From positions 124,001 through 188,000 of the forward strand of contig JAFLCD010000001.1 of the NCBI GenBank assembly GCA_017302715.1: a stretch of 64,000 nt of DNA, written 5' to 3'. This document shows positions 9,072-17,474 of the stretch, piece by piece (position 1 is the stretch's first letter; the number at the start of each line of letters is the position of its first letter). Below the pieces are notes generated by a model. It searched no databases. It was not told where the DNA came from and was given only the letters and a program-made list of their open reading frames with translations. Origin of the DNA: Deltaproteobacteria bacterium. Lineage in GTDB: Bacteria > Bdellovibrionota > UBA2394. The translations under genes and the position numbers were made by a program.

Positions 9072-9809
9072 ATGAACGAAACTCACTCATTACGTATTGA
9101 ATCGAGTGCTGCAAAGCCAATGCATGAGAAAGTAGCTGCTACTTTTTTACGCGAAAAACTTTTGTGGGCTCGTGAAAGATCTTGGAACTTACTCGATGAG
9201 ATTCGTGCGCAGCTAAAAGAAGGCATGACAGAGAGACAAGCTTTTCAGCTCGCGATGAACCTTTGCGCGACGAGCGGAATTTCTAAGCAGTGGCATAAGC
9301 CTGTGATTCGATTTGGTCCCGGCACCATTTTAACTTTTGCTGACGAACTCAATGATCAATATAAACTTAAGCGCGGTGATCCTATTTATATAGATTTAGG
9401 TCCTGTGTGGGCCGATCAAGAATATGGATTGGAATACGAAGGCGACGTAGCCGATTCATTTATTTTTGATGGGCAAAATATCGAAGCAAAAAAATGTATC
9501 GCGGCTGCCCGCGAAATTTTTCGTGCCACCGAAGAAGAGTGGATGAAGACAAAAATTTCTGGAATAGAACTCTACAATTTTATCAAAAAAAATGTAGAGA
9601 AGCGCGGATATAAATTAGTCGAAGAAGTTGAAGGCCATCGCATCTCTGATTTTCCTCATCACAAATATTCAAAAGAGAGATTGGCAAAAATCAATTTTGA
9701 GCCCGAACCATTGCTTTGGGTTTTAGAAATTCAGATCAAACATCCTAGTCTCGAAATAGGCGCATTTTTTGAAGATTTGCTTGGATTAGAAAAAGATCGA
9801 AGAATTTAA
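9072..9809 (+). CDS. M24-family metallopeptidase (Xaa-Pro aminopeptidase-like)
   Basis: Single-domain pita-bread-fold protein of the M24 family. Using the ATG at 9072 (MNETHSLRIE) gives 245 aa. Metal-ligand candidates are D108 in YIDLGP, D125 in EGDVADSF, H189 in EGHRISDFPHH, E219 in LEIQI and E234 in FFEDLL, in the order expected for the family. AGAGG lies about 13 bases upstream. An in-frame ATG at 8991 would add 27 residues that overlap the divergent promoter region and look non-coding. The N-terminal domain of true aminopeptidase P is absent, so it may act on small or modified substrates. The downstream HD gene is convergent and overlaps by four bases. Confidence 0.82.
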   Translation: MNETHSLRIESSAAKPMHEKVAATFLREKLLWARERSWNLLDEIRAQLKEGMTERQAFQLAMNLCATSGISKQWHKPVIRFGPGTILTFADELNDQYKLKRGDPIYIDLGPVWADQEYGLEYEGDVADSFIFDGQNIEAKKCIAAAREIFRATEEEWMKTKISGIELYNFIKKNVEKRGYKLVEEVEGHRISDFPHHKYSKERLAKINFEPEPLLWVLEIQIKHPSLEIGAFFEDLLGLEKDRRI

Positions 9810-10447
9810 AAACAAATCTCTTCTTTAAAATTTTTCAAATACGTTTTCATAGTCTCAAGTCTTTTCATGCCTTCGATTTTTCCTGCCGGAGTTTTGAGGG
9901 TCTCGACTGTTTTGAAAAGTTTTGAATAAAAATGATCGATCGTAAATTTTGAATCATCGGGTGGGCGAGATTCACAAAACGGATCTTCCTCGAAGTAGAA
10001 AATTCTTTTCATAAGCCCTGAGGTTGCGAAGACTCTCGCGATTCCAATCGCGCCCAGTCCATCTAAGCGATCAGCGTCTTGAACAATTTTTGCTTCGAGA
10101 GTTTTTGTCTCTATATTAGCGCTATAGCTGTGAGCCATAATCGCATGCGCAATTTCATCGAAAAATTTCTCTGGATAATGATTCTCTTTTAAAAACTGAA
10201 CAGCTGCTTCAGCAGATAATTTAGAAGCCTGACTTCGCCTTGGATCATTTTTAGGAATGATCACAAAATCATGTAACCATGCCGCAGGCAAAACCACTTC
10301 CAGCTTTGCATTCTCTTCTTTGCAAAGCGCCTTCGCCGTCGTCACCACTCTTTTAAAATGCAAAAAATCATGGGCTGGATCTTCATTGGATGCGATCTGA
10401 GAGATCTTCTCTGAAAGAATTTTTTCAATTTCATTAAGATTCATCAT
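9806..10447 (-). CDS. HD-domain phosphohydrolase (YedJ-like)
   Basis: A 213 aa HD-superfamily metal-dependent phosphohydrolase. The ligands are visible: H30 in FLHFKRV, H59-D60 in AAWLHDFVII and D124 in IVQDADRLDGLGA, with an extra AHAIMAHS near 103, the pattern of the YedJ/PF01966 group that acts on nucleotides or related phosphate esters. The substrate is unknown. The first 64 codons have a diverged duplicate at 15010-15202, where the copy is cut off right after the HD motif. The stop overlaps the M24 gene by four bases on the opposite strand. Confidence 0.85.
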   Translation of the reverse strand: MMNLNEIEKILSEKISQIASNEDPAHDFLHFKRVVTTAKALCKEENAKLEVVLPAAWLHDFVIIPKNDPRRSQASKLSAEAAVQFLKENHYPEKFFDEIAHAIMAHSYSANIETKTLEAKIVQDADRLDGLGAIGIARVFATSGLMKRIFYFEEDPFCESRPPDDSKFTIDHFYSKLFKTVETLKTPAGKIEGMKRLETMKTYLKNFKEEICF

Positions 10448-10531
10448 TTTACTTTAGTCGAAAATCTCAAATCTGTCGTTGATCTTAGAAATGAAACTCC
10501 ATTATGTAAGACAAAGAAAAGAGGTCCCAAG

Positions 10532-12646
10532 ATGCGACATTTAATAAGTTTATTCTTTTTTTTCTCATTTATTTTATTAAGTCATTTTGCTGAAGCTCAA
10601 GTTGGTGTCGATTGGTCTCCAGTGACGACAGCGGGGCCAGCTTCTCGAGATGCACATGCCATCGTTTATGATTCAGAGCGTGAAACAAGTGTTTTATTCG
10701 GCGGCGATGATGCCAATGGAAATCGTTTTGATGATACATGGGAGTGGAATGGCACCGAGTGGTTGAATCTGCAGATTGAGGGTCCAGAAGCTCGAAATTT
10801 TCATGCGATGGCTTACGATACTTTTAGAAAAAAAGTTGTTTTATTTGGCGGGCAAACGTCTTCACAAAAAATGGGAGACACTTGGGAATTCGACAGTGCT
10901 TCGGGTGCTTGGAATTTGCAAACAACTGATCTGCCGCTAGAGCGCTCCAATAATGCACTTCCCGCTATTCTCTCAAGAGGTGGAGATGGACCTGTTTATA
11001 CAAATGGTCCTCGCGCACCGTCAGCGCGCACTTATCATGCGATGGTTTACGACGTTGCCAGAAGAGAAACCGTTTTGTTTGGTGGCTCCGATGCAGTCAC
11101 CGGAGTTTCTTACAGCGGAGAAACTTGGGTGTGGAACGGAAGCAATTGGAGATTAGCTTCAAAGACGGGACCATCGCCCAGAATTTTGCATGCCATGGCC
11201 TACGACAAAGTTCGTCAACGTGTCGTTTTATTTGGTGGATCCGACGCTTCTGGAAAACTCGCAGATACATGGGAGTGGAATGGAAGTTCGTGGTCCCAAA
11301 AAAGTACGACGGGACCTTCGGCGAGAGAAAGTCATTCGATGGCGTTCGATGGAAGTAGTTCGCGCGTTATTCTTTTTGGCGGATCGAATACGGGATTTTT
11401 TGGTGACACGTGGGCATGGAACGGAACGGCTTGGACGATATGGGCTGGGCCAGGTCCATATAGTAGAAATCATTCCGCGCTTGTATGGGATGAAGCGAAT
11501 GCACAGCTCACACTTTTTGGTGGTTCTTATGACAATGGAGTTTCATTCGACGCCTATAGTGATACATGGGTTGCTCCGCCTGCAACTCCACCAGAAATTA
11601 TTGTAAGTTCTGTCGATCCAAAGTTATTTCCAAATTTGCCAAAAGGACCGTATGGCGACGCCGTGCAAGGGCTCGCAAGTGATTTTACAAAAATTTATAT
11701 TGGATATGACGATGTAAATTTAAATCATCCATCCGATACAGGACATATCGATATTCTATCGCCGAATGGAATTGTACTTGGAAGAAGAACAACTCCTGTC
11801 GGAGCCGTTCACACAAATGATTTAAAATATGATTTTGATACAGATGAATTGCTTATCATCGATACAAATACTGACGAGACGATTTCTAATGATGAAGATT
11901 TCAGAGCTTGGCGAATCGATGCGCGTGACGGGCATACCTCTTCAAGACTCCCACTTCTTCCAATTACCCCTGCAGGCCATCGACAAACAGCGATCGCTTT
12001 AGATGGCTCTCAAATATGGAGTGGAATTTCAACAACGGCTTTAGAAAATGTTCCCTTTCAAATGGATGCAATCGATAGCGCGGGCAATATTCTTGAGTCT
12101 AGAAGCGCCATCTTAGATGGAGTGGTTCAAGGTTCGTTTATTAAGGATGGATTTTTGTGGTTAATCAAAACGAAGCATGATGATCCACCGAACTCTATCT
12201 TTTATGCGCCATCAATTGATAAATATCGTTTAGATACTGAGCCTATGCGAAATGTAGGACATTGGGATGGATCGCGTCCAGTGGGTGGTGTTATCGAAGC
12301 ACAAGGAATCACAACTTTTAGAGATCGAATTATTTATTCTGTTTTTTATCAGAGCGCACTGGAAAATGGAGTATCTTCGCTTCGTTCTGATCTTAGCGAT
12401 AAAGCAATTGAATACGGATCGTCTGAATCTTTTTATGTGGCAGCAACAGGCACACCTCCACTTTATTTTCAGTGGAGAAAAAATGGAATACCGCTCTCTA
12501 ATGGAGATGGAATTTTGGGTGCAACCACAAACTCACTTACGATTGATCCGATGGATGAAACTCTTGAAGGGCAATATGATTGTGTCGTTTCAAATCTTTC
12601 AGGACAAGCGATCACGAATTTATTTTCTGTAAGTTTGTCTGAATAA
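10532..12646 (+). CDS. Secreted Kelch-repeat beta-propeller with C-terminal Ig-like domain
   Basis: A 704 aa exported protein of unknown role, probably at the cell surface or released. The signal peptide ends at about AEA (residue 22). Six Kelch-like blades occupy about residues 30-345, each with a pattern of P-x-x-R, H-A-M-x-Y-D, V-L-F-G-G and D-T-W-x-W-N-G, which would close a six-bladed propeller. A second domain (about 350-610) has repeated short beta segments such as TDELLIIDTN and may be another propeller. The final 90 residues, with PLYFQWRKNG and EGQYDCVVSN, are a typical immunoglobulin-like domain. Such architectures bind glycans or proteins. The start at 10532 follows AGAGG. Confidence 0.8.
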   Translation: MRHLISLFFFFSFILLSHFAEAQVGVDWSPVTTAGPASRDAHAIVYDSERETSVLFGGDDANGNRFDDTWEWNGTEWLNLQIEGPEARNFHAMAYDTFRKKVVLFGGQTSSQKMGDTWEFDSASGAWNLQTTDLPLERSNNALPAILSRGGDGPVYTNGPRAPSARTYHAMVYDVARRETVLFGGSDAVTGVSYSGETWVWNGSNWRLASKTGPSPRILHAMAYDKVRQRVVLFGGSDASGKLADTWEWNGSSWSQKSTTGPSARESHSMAFDGSSSRVILFGGSNTGFFGDTWAWNGTAWTIWAGPGPYSRNHSALVWDEANAQLTLFGGSYDNGVSFDAYSDTWVAPPATPPEIIVSSVDPKLFPNLPKGPYGDAVQGLASDFTKIYIGYDDVNLNHPSDTGHIDILSPNGIVLGRRTTPVGAVHTNDLKYDFDTDELLIIDTNTDETISNDEDFRAWRIDARDGHTSSRLPLLPITPAGHRQTAIALDGSQIWSGISTTALENVPFQMDAIDSAGNILESRSAILDGVVQGSFIKDGFLWLIKTKHDDPPNSIFYAPSIDKYRLDTEPMRNVGHWDGSRPVGGVIEAQGITTFRDRIIYSVFYQSALENGVSSLRSDLSDKAIEYGSSESFYVAATGTPPLYFQWRKNGIPLSNGDGILGATTNSLTIDPMDETLEGQYDCVVSNLSGQAITNLFSVSLSE

Positions 12647-12653
12647 ATTTATT

Positions 12654-13529
12654 TTAAGGGATGATAGTAAGCGCTTCCCTCGCCGCGTCTTTTAATTCCT
12701 GATAAAGATAGTATCTCTCGGAAGAAATTTCATAAGACATTTCTTTCGCTTGTTCTAAAGAATCCGTCAGATCAGATTCTGAAATAAGTTCTGCGTCCTC
12801 ACGCTGTTCTTCTAATTCATCCATGGCCTCGCGAATAGCATTGAGTCTGCCTTGATCTCGGGATGATGGATTCACTTCTGCAATTTGTTGGCTTAAAGAT
12901 AGAAGCTGCTTCCAATAATTTCTCAATCTTCTGTAACTATTGATTGCTTCAACTTCGTGATGATGCGTCTGATGGACATGTACTTTGCCGACAAGCATAA
13001 CGCTGGTGGTCTCAACCTCATCAAAGAATTCCTCCAACTCATTAAGTTTGGACTCAATTTGGTTATCAAATTTTTCGAGTTGATTGTGGAGATTTAATAA
13101 GTCTCTAATCTGCGAATCTTTCTTGGCCAAAACTTCTGAAATTTTCATATCCATCGCTTTAAACTCGGCTAATTTTTGATTAATTAAATTTTGAGTATCT
13201 TGGTGGAGTTTTCTGCGCTGTCGAAGAAGTGCTGATCTCTCTTTAACGAGTACGCGATTGATACTGAGTGCACCCCATAAAAACCAATCAAAAAATCCTC
13301 GTTGTTCACTTAATTCTTTGAAAGGCGCTCGAAGTTTTTTGAGTTGAACAAGATTTGTTTTTATCGCTTGCGAAAGATCGCGAATCCTTTTTTCATTTTC
13401 AAAAATTTTATTAGAAATTTCTACTCCGCCTTCGGCTGTTACATATTGAAGAGTAGTTTCGCAAAGACCTATTGCTTCAGCGGAAACTGACCTCAATAAT
13501 AAAAAAAGTATGGCGACGCGTTTGACCAT
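12654..13529 (-). CDS. Secreted coiled-coil protein of unknown function
   Basis: I do not recognise a family. The 291 aa begin with a signal peptide (hydrophobic core AILFLLL, cleavage near SAEA at residue 18). A Cys in GLCETT follows, and then long Glu/Lys/Leu-rich helices with heptad-like spacing at about 40-70, 100-170 and 210-290. Two clusters of acidic and basic residues, such as ESKLNELEEFFDEVE, support coiled coils. HVHQTHHHEVE near 186-196 is a His-rich patch that could bind metal. It is convergent with the Kelch gene eight bases away and divergent from the next secreted gene. It could be a periplasmic scaffold; this is a guess. Confidence 0.65.
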   Translation of the reverse strand: MVKRVAILFLLLRSVSAEAIGLCETTLQYVTAEGGVEISNKIFENEKRIRDLSQAIKTNLVQLKKLRAPFKELSEQRGFFDWFLWGALSINRVLVKERSALLRQRRKLHQDTQNLINQKLAEFKAMDMKISEVLAKKDSQIRDLLNLHNQLEKFDNQIESKLNELEEFFDEVETTSVMLVGKVHVHQTHHHEVEAINSYRRLRNYWKQLLSLSQQIAEVNPSSRDQGRLNAIREAMDELEEQREDAELISESDLTDSLEQAKEMSYEISSERYYLYQELKDAAREALTIIP

Positions 13530-13630
13530 TATCCTCTTAATTTGTGCAAGTTTTGTGCCGAAGATTTAAGTCGATGACAATAAGATCTCTTCCAGCTGTA
13601 AGTTCACTCGGGACACGCTAAAAACTAGAG

Positions 13631-13684
13631 GAAGTCTCGTACCTCTTGACTTCTAATGGCTTCAATTGCAGTGTTTTTTGCAAT
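13631..13684 (+). promoter_or_regulatory. Inverted repeats upstream of the secreted propeller-like gene
   Basis: GAAGTC at 13631-13636 and GACTTC at 13648-13653 form an inverted repeat with 11 bases between. ATTGCA at 13665-13670 pairs with TGCAAT at 13679-13684 around an 8-base T-rich loop. The second hairpin ends just before the ribosome site GAGGAG of the gene at 13702. They could be an operator and a leader stem; both are short and may be chance. Confidence 0.25.
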
Positions 13685-13701
13685 AAGAGGAGTTAAGGGT
13701 C

Positions 13702-14934
13702 ATGCGAAAAATTTTGGGTTCATTAGCGGCCATTTCTTTGGCTTTCATCATCTCAAGCGAAAAAAACATTGTCGCCACACCCTATTGTAAGGAAGCGCTT
13801 CAAAACTTATCAGCGCTGATGACTAATCCGATGGTCTATCTGGATCTCAACGATTTTATTCTGGAGCATAAAACTAAAGATCCCGTTCTTGTGGCCGCTG
13901 GCAAAATCGATATCGGACAAGTCGGATATATCACTCATGTTTCATTGGCCGAAAATGGAAGCACGACTCCGCTAAATTCTGCGCTGGTGATTTTAGGTGA
14001 GAAAAATAATCTTCATTTAGAAAAACCGATTAAAATCTCGGATGGTCCATTCACTCACCTTGAATGGGTTTCAAATTATGGAGTTTTTCATTTGGGAACG
14101 GAGGGGTCCGATCGCGTTCATCAGCTAACGCTTAACCCTGAAGGTGTTGTAAAAACATATCGACTGGTTCAGCCTTTTGGTCTGGATAAAAACAATCCTA
14201 AACTGATCGGCTTAAAAGGTGGTGGCCCCGGCTTAAGTATACTTTGGTCTTTTTATGACGATGGATCGGTTTTTGAAATTGCGTCGCCAGAAAAGAAAAA
14301 CGTATTTCGAACCTTTGATAAAGGAGTGGAAAATCTAAAAGTTGTCAGCCAGGCGCAATCGGCTTTGCATACATTTCCAGCCGTTCAAGGGATTTCGGAT
14401 GGCAGCATTCGGCTTTTGAGTTTAGTTGGAGATAAATACGAATCAAGTTGGTTGATGGGGTACTCGAAGCGTGGATGGGTTGTCGCCGACACGGTCATGG
14501 CACCTAAAGGAGATACTGGAATTTCGATTTATGATGGCGAAGGTTATGTGGTTCGCTGGCGAATTGAGAAATCCGAATTGCTTACTGATTATATGACAAA
14601 GCTCGAGGGATATAATCCTCGTATTGATCCCACTTACAAATTTACCGGCAAGCCTCTTCTTATGGGAAGGCGATTAGTAGTTCCGACAATAGATAAAGGT
14701 AGAACTTATATCGATGTGTTTGATCTCGCAGAAACGATGAGTCCGCGAGTTGTGCGATGGGAAATGAATTTGTCTTGGGATTTAAAAGTTTTCATTGGCC
14801 CCGTAGGAGGTGCAGTGAGGATTTCGAATCTCTTCCTTTCTCCAAATGGAAAAGAAATCGTAGCCGTTTCAAACGATGGCTTTCTGGGTGTTTTAAATAT
14901 CGAAAAACTTTTCAATCATTCAAAGCCAGAATGA
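13702..14934 (+). CDS. Secreted protein of unknown function, propeller-like
   Basis: A 410 aa exported protein without a family I can name. The signal sequence runs to about residue 26 (hydrophobic LAAISLAFIISS, then SEKNIVAT). The rest is beta-rich with short strands separated by Gly/Asp turns. Several segments resemble WD or YVTN-type blades, for example LFLSPNGKEIVAVSNDGFLGVLNIE at the C-terminus, so a beta-propeller is likely. GAGGAG lies about 12 bases before the ATG. It stands at the start of a run of orphan secreted genes and just before the truncated HD-gene copy. Binding rather than catalysis is the natural guess, but nothing in the sequence fixes it. Confidence 0.65.
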   Translation: MRKILGSLAAISLAFIISSEKNIVATPYCKEALQNLSALMTNPMVYLDLNDFILEHKTKDPVLVAAGKIDIGQVGYITHVSLAENGSTTPLNSALVILGEKNNLHLEKPIKISDGPFTHLEWVSNYGVFHLGTEGSDRVHQLTLNPEGVVKTYRLVQPFGLDKNNPKLIGLKGGGPGLSILWSFYDDGSVFEIASPEKKNVFRTFDKGVENLKVVSQAQSALHTFPAVQGISDGSIRLLSLVGDKYESSWLMGYSKRGWVVADTVMAPKGDTGISIYDGEGYVVRWRIEKSELLTDYMTKLEGYNPRIDPTYKFTGKPLLMGRRLVVPTIDKGRTYIDVFDLAETMSPRVVRWEMNLSWDLKVFIGPVGGAVRISNLFLSPNGKEIVAVSNDGFLGVLNIEKLFNHSKPE

Positions 14935-14985
14935 CCATGAATATTTTAGTCTGGCCTGCTACTAGCGCAGTGGCTTCAGTATTCC

Positions 14986-15009
14986 GCGTAGTGAAACGAA
15001 GCGTTGAGA
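14986..15009 (+). repeat. 24-nt dispersed repeat, copy 1
   Basis: A 24-base sequence beginning GCGTAGTGAAAC and ending GCGTTGAGA. It is identical to the copy at 19932-19955. It lies directly beside the point where the truncated HD-gene copy (15010-15202) stops matching its parent. Upstream flanks of both copies also share TTCAG and a TATTC- or ATAC-type stretch. Confidence 0.85.
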
Positions 15010-15202
15010 TAGGAATGATTACAAAATCGTGCAGCCAAGCCGCAGGTAAAACTACTTCTAATTTTGCGTTCTCTTCTTTGCAAAGATCCTTTGCTGTTTT
15101 TACCACTCTTTTAAAATGCAAAAAATCATGCGCCGGATCTTCAGCGGAAGCGACCTGAGAAATTTTCTCGGAAAGAATTTTTTCGATTTCAGAAAGATTC
15201 AT
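15010..15202 (-). pseudogene. Truncated duplicate of the HD phosphohydrolase gene
   Basis: The minus strand from the ATG at 15202 (MNLSEIEKILSEKISQ) matches the first 64 codons of the HD gene at 10447-9806. The match includes FLHFKRVV, CKEENAKLEVVLPAAW and LHDFVIIP. It stops abruptly after the codons for IIP, where the 24-nt repeat begins; the frame then continues into unrelated codons to 14912. The D of the later QDADRLDG motif and the rest of the domain are missing, so it cannot be an active HD enzyme. Many of the base changes against the parent are at third positions, so the copy was probably under selection before truncation, or was not copied recently. Confidence 0.85.
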
Positions 15203-15259
15203 GGATGTCAGATTACAAAATGTCCCCATTTAAAGGAAGGGGTGTTCTTGACTTCGATT

Positions 15260-16306
15260 TTATTTAATCGTCAGTTCTCTTTCGGGCACTGCGACGGGTA
15301 TTTTAAATTCAAAATCGAGCCCATGCGCATGATTGAAAGAAAACTCCGAATGGAGCGCGTGTGACACCGCAGAATCAAAGTCATCATTGCGTCTAGGAGG
15401 ATTTTTTGCATCGGCCACAATGTTTTCAAAATTCTTTGGCTCGTTTACTTTAGTGCGAGCAAGGCTTCTCAAAATTAATATTCTGGTTAAGTCTTTAAAG
15501 TCTCTCACTGTGAAATCAAATTGATGAAGCAGTGGAACTGCCATTTGAATGCTTCGATCTGTGGGGGAATATTTTCCCCACTTCAATCCTTTCCCACGAG
15601 CCGAAAACATCACATCACTCAATTCCGCTGGAAACATAACAAATGGTGAAATCCAACCAAACTCTTCTGCATAAACAGTGTGGGGAATTGCTGTTCTCGG
15701 TCCGTAAAAAGATTTTGATTCCGAAGGATCAATAGTTTTATCCGTAAAATATAGATTCACGAAAAAAAACACATTATCACTGCCGCCGAGGATTTGATCG
15801 TTGAATGGAGCAGTATTTCCCGCTCCGTTGAGACCCAAGGCCTCAAGTCGCTTTGCACTTAAAATCATGCCGGGGCGCTTGGAATTTAAATGATGTGAGT
15901 TGTGAACAAAATAAACAGCAAATCTTTTTTTTATTAATTTATAGAGATAAGCCAGATCGGGATCTTGCAAAGCTTGTTCCAGAGAAAATCCGGCGAGGAT
16001 TCGCTTTTTATTTTCAGCGCTAAGTCTTTTTAAGCACGCATAACCAGAGCCATTGCACTTGTAGCCGCGTTTTTGCAAATTTAGTTTGAGGGCTTTATCT
16101 TGCTCTCTTCTTAACATCTCTCGGTCTTTAAATTTATTGATCCCCGCCATCACTTCTTTCGGGCTTAAATCAAAGTCATCTCGTCCTAAAGCTTGAATAA
16201 TTTGTTTAATACAAGCTAAGCGTTCATCTTCTTTTTTTTTCGCGTACGCCGGAACAAAAAAGAACGTGAGCAGAATAAAAAATAAAATTCTTCGAATTTT
16301 AATCAT
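15260..16306 (-). CDS. Secreted protein of unknown function
   Basis: Not recognised. From the ATG at 16306 (MIKIRRILFFILLTFFF) the product is 348 aa with a clear signal peptide ending near PAYA (residue 22). An ATG ten codons upstream is in frame but would bury the signal. The mature part starts with a charged helical stretch, has CNGSGYACLKR (two close Cys, possible disulfide) near residue 85-95, and later a conserved-looking YFVHNSHHLNSKRPGM and GPRTAIPHTVYAEEFGWISPF. The His-rich segment might bind metal. It is followed on the same strand by nothing but the pseudogene and preceded by another secreted orphan, so it may be in a loose operon. Confidence 0.65.
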   Translation of the reverse strand: MIKIRRILFFILLTFFFVPAYAKKKEDERLACIKQIIQALGRDDFDLSPKEVMAGINKFKDREMLRREQDKALKLNLQKRGYKCNGSGYACLKRLSAENKKRILAGFSLEQALQDPDLAYLYKLIKKRFAVYFVHNSHHLNSKRPGMILSAKRLEALGLNGAGNTAPFNDQILGGSDNVFFFVNLYFTDKTIDPSESKSFYGPRTAIPHTVYAEEFGWISPFVMFPAELSDVMFSARGKGLKWGKYSPTDRSIQMAVPLLHQFDFTVRDFKDLTRILILRSLARTKVNEPKNFENIVADAKNPPRRNDDFDSAVSHALHSEFSFNHAHGLDFEFKIPVAVPERELTIK

Positions 16307-16357
16307 ACCGGTAGTGAATTCGAGATCATTATCCATAAATATGCAATTTTCATGTTT

Positions 16358-17311
16358 TCATTTGAAGGAATTTAAAACTTTTTTGCAGATCGAGACCGTA
16401 GCTTTCGCGAACTGAGTGAATTTCGGTGGCGCTTCTACTGGAATGTCAGAGTGTGGAACAAAACTAATTTTAAATTCGTTTCCCCTAAGACTTTCCAGAG
16501 CTTCTTGAACTACTGAGGCTTTCGTTCTTAAATCTGTAGGTGACAATGGCGTTGCGGCCTTCGATTTTTGAATCTGAAACTCTGTAAAGCGATTATTTAA
16601 GAGAGCTTCTATTTGTTGCGCATCATGCTTTTCGAGAAATTGAAGGCCTTCGTCGGTAAGGCCGTATTCGACGATGCCTAAAGGAGTAGCAATTTTTGCA
16701 TTTAATTTTTTTTGAATTCCACTAGCTTTCAATATTTTTAAAATTTCTGCTAAAGAAATAAAATCTCTATAGGAGGGCATATGATTTTGAAGATATTGCC
16801 AGGCTTCAAGTGTTTTTAGTGTTTTTTTATCTAAGGTTCTAGGTCTTCCGTTTTCATCGGTTGAGTAAATTTTTTTTATTTCCTTCGCTGATCGTAGAAT
16901 TGCAATCGGATGAAAATGATAAAATGTAATTTCATTTGCATACTGAAAAATAGCTTTGGGCCCCTCAAGATTTATATACACACCTAAACTTCTATCTTTG
17001 GAATCTAGTGACTGAACCTGACCTAGAGAGGCCTGCATCCAAACGTTCAGCTCATGCACGAAAAACCACGCTTCCTCATTTTTTGAAGTCGCGATCAGTA
17101 AACGCATCTCCGATATTCCGGCATCTTCAGATTTTTCCGTAATGGCCACCTGATTAGGGAATGGATCAACCATTAATTTTTCTGTCTTTTGAAAGACGCG
17201 ATTTTTAGTAGTATTTGCAACAGGAGGGGCAGCGTTCAAAAGCGATAATGGCATGGCTAACATCCAAAGACTCATTATCACTGTGAAATTAGATGGATTA
17301 ATCATTTTCAT
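16358..17311 (-). CDS. Secreted protein of unknown function with an FYHFHP motif
   Basis: Not recognised. From the ATG at 17311 the product is 317 aa; a GTG two codons upstream and another ATG two codons downstream are alternatives. The signal peptide ends around SLLNAA (residue 28). Near residue 130 lies ANEITFYHFHPIA, where two His flank a Phe and could bind a metal. It is preceded by a strand-rich segment (EAWFFVHELNVWMQ), which has some flavour of a JAB/MPN-like peptidase, but the rest of that motif is not visible. An 80-residue helical middle contains AEILKILKASG and TPLGIVEYGLTDEGL. It lies between two other secreted orphans on the same strand. Confidence 0.6.
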   Translation of the reverse strand: MKMINPSNFTVIMSLWMLAMPLSLLNAAPPVANTTKNRVFQKTEKLMVDPFPNQVAITEKSEDAGISEMRLLIATSKNEEAWFFVHELNVWMQASLGQVQSLDSKDRSLGVYINLEGPKAIFQYANEITFYHFHPIAILRSAKEIKKIYSTDENGRPRTLDKKTLKTLEAWQYLQNHMPSYRDFISLAEILKILKASGIQKKLNAKIATPLGIVEYGLTDEGLQFLEKHDAQQIEALLNNRFTEFQIQKSKAATPLSPTDLRTKASVVQEALESLRGNEFKISFVPHSDIPVEAPPKFTQFAKATVSICKKVLNSFK

Positions 17312-17474
17312 GCCCACGTAAGTTTCATTTCAAGATTTAAAGGATGCAAGGCCTATGCCTTTTAAGCGGGTGATTAAGTAATGAATTTCTTTAGCTTTTA
17401 TCGACTATCTCTTTGGAGAAATCATTCAAAGTTGGGATATAAATGTCTCATTAATTTTTAGGATTTCTGAAATC

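Noticed and set aside
14912-15009. C-terminal 33 codons after the HD fragment as part of a real protein
   Set aside because: After the repeat boundary the frame continues into unrelated sequence, so this is more likely read-through of a broken gene than a domain.
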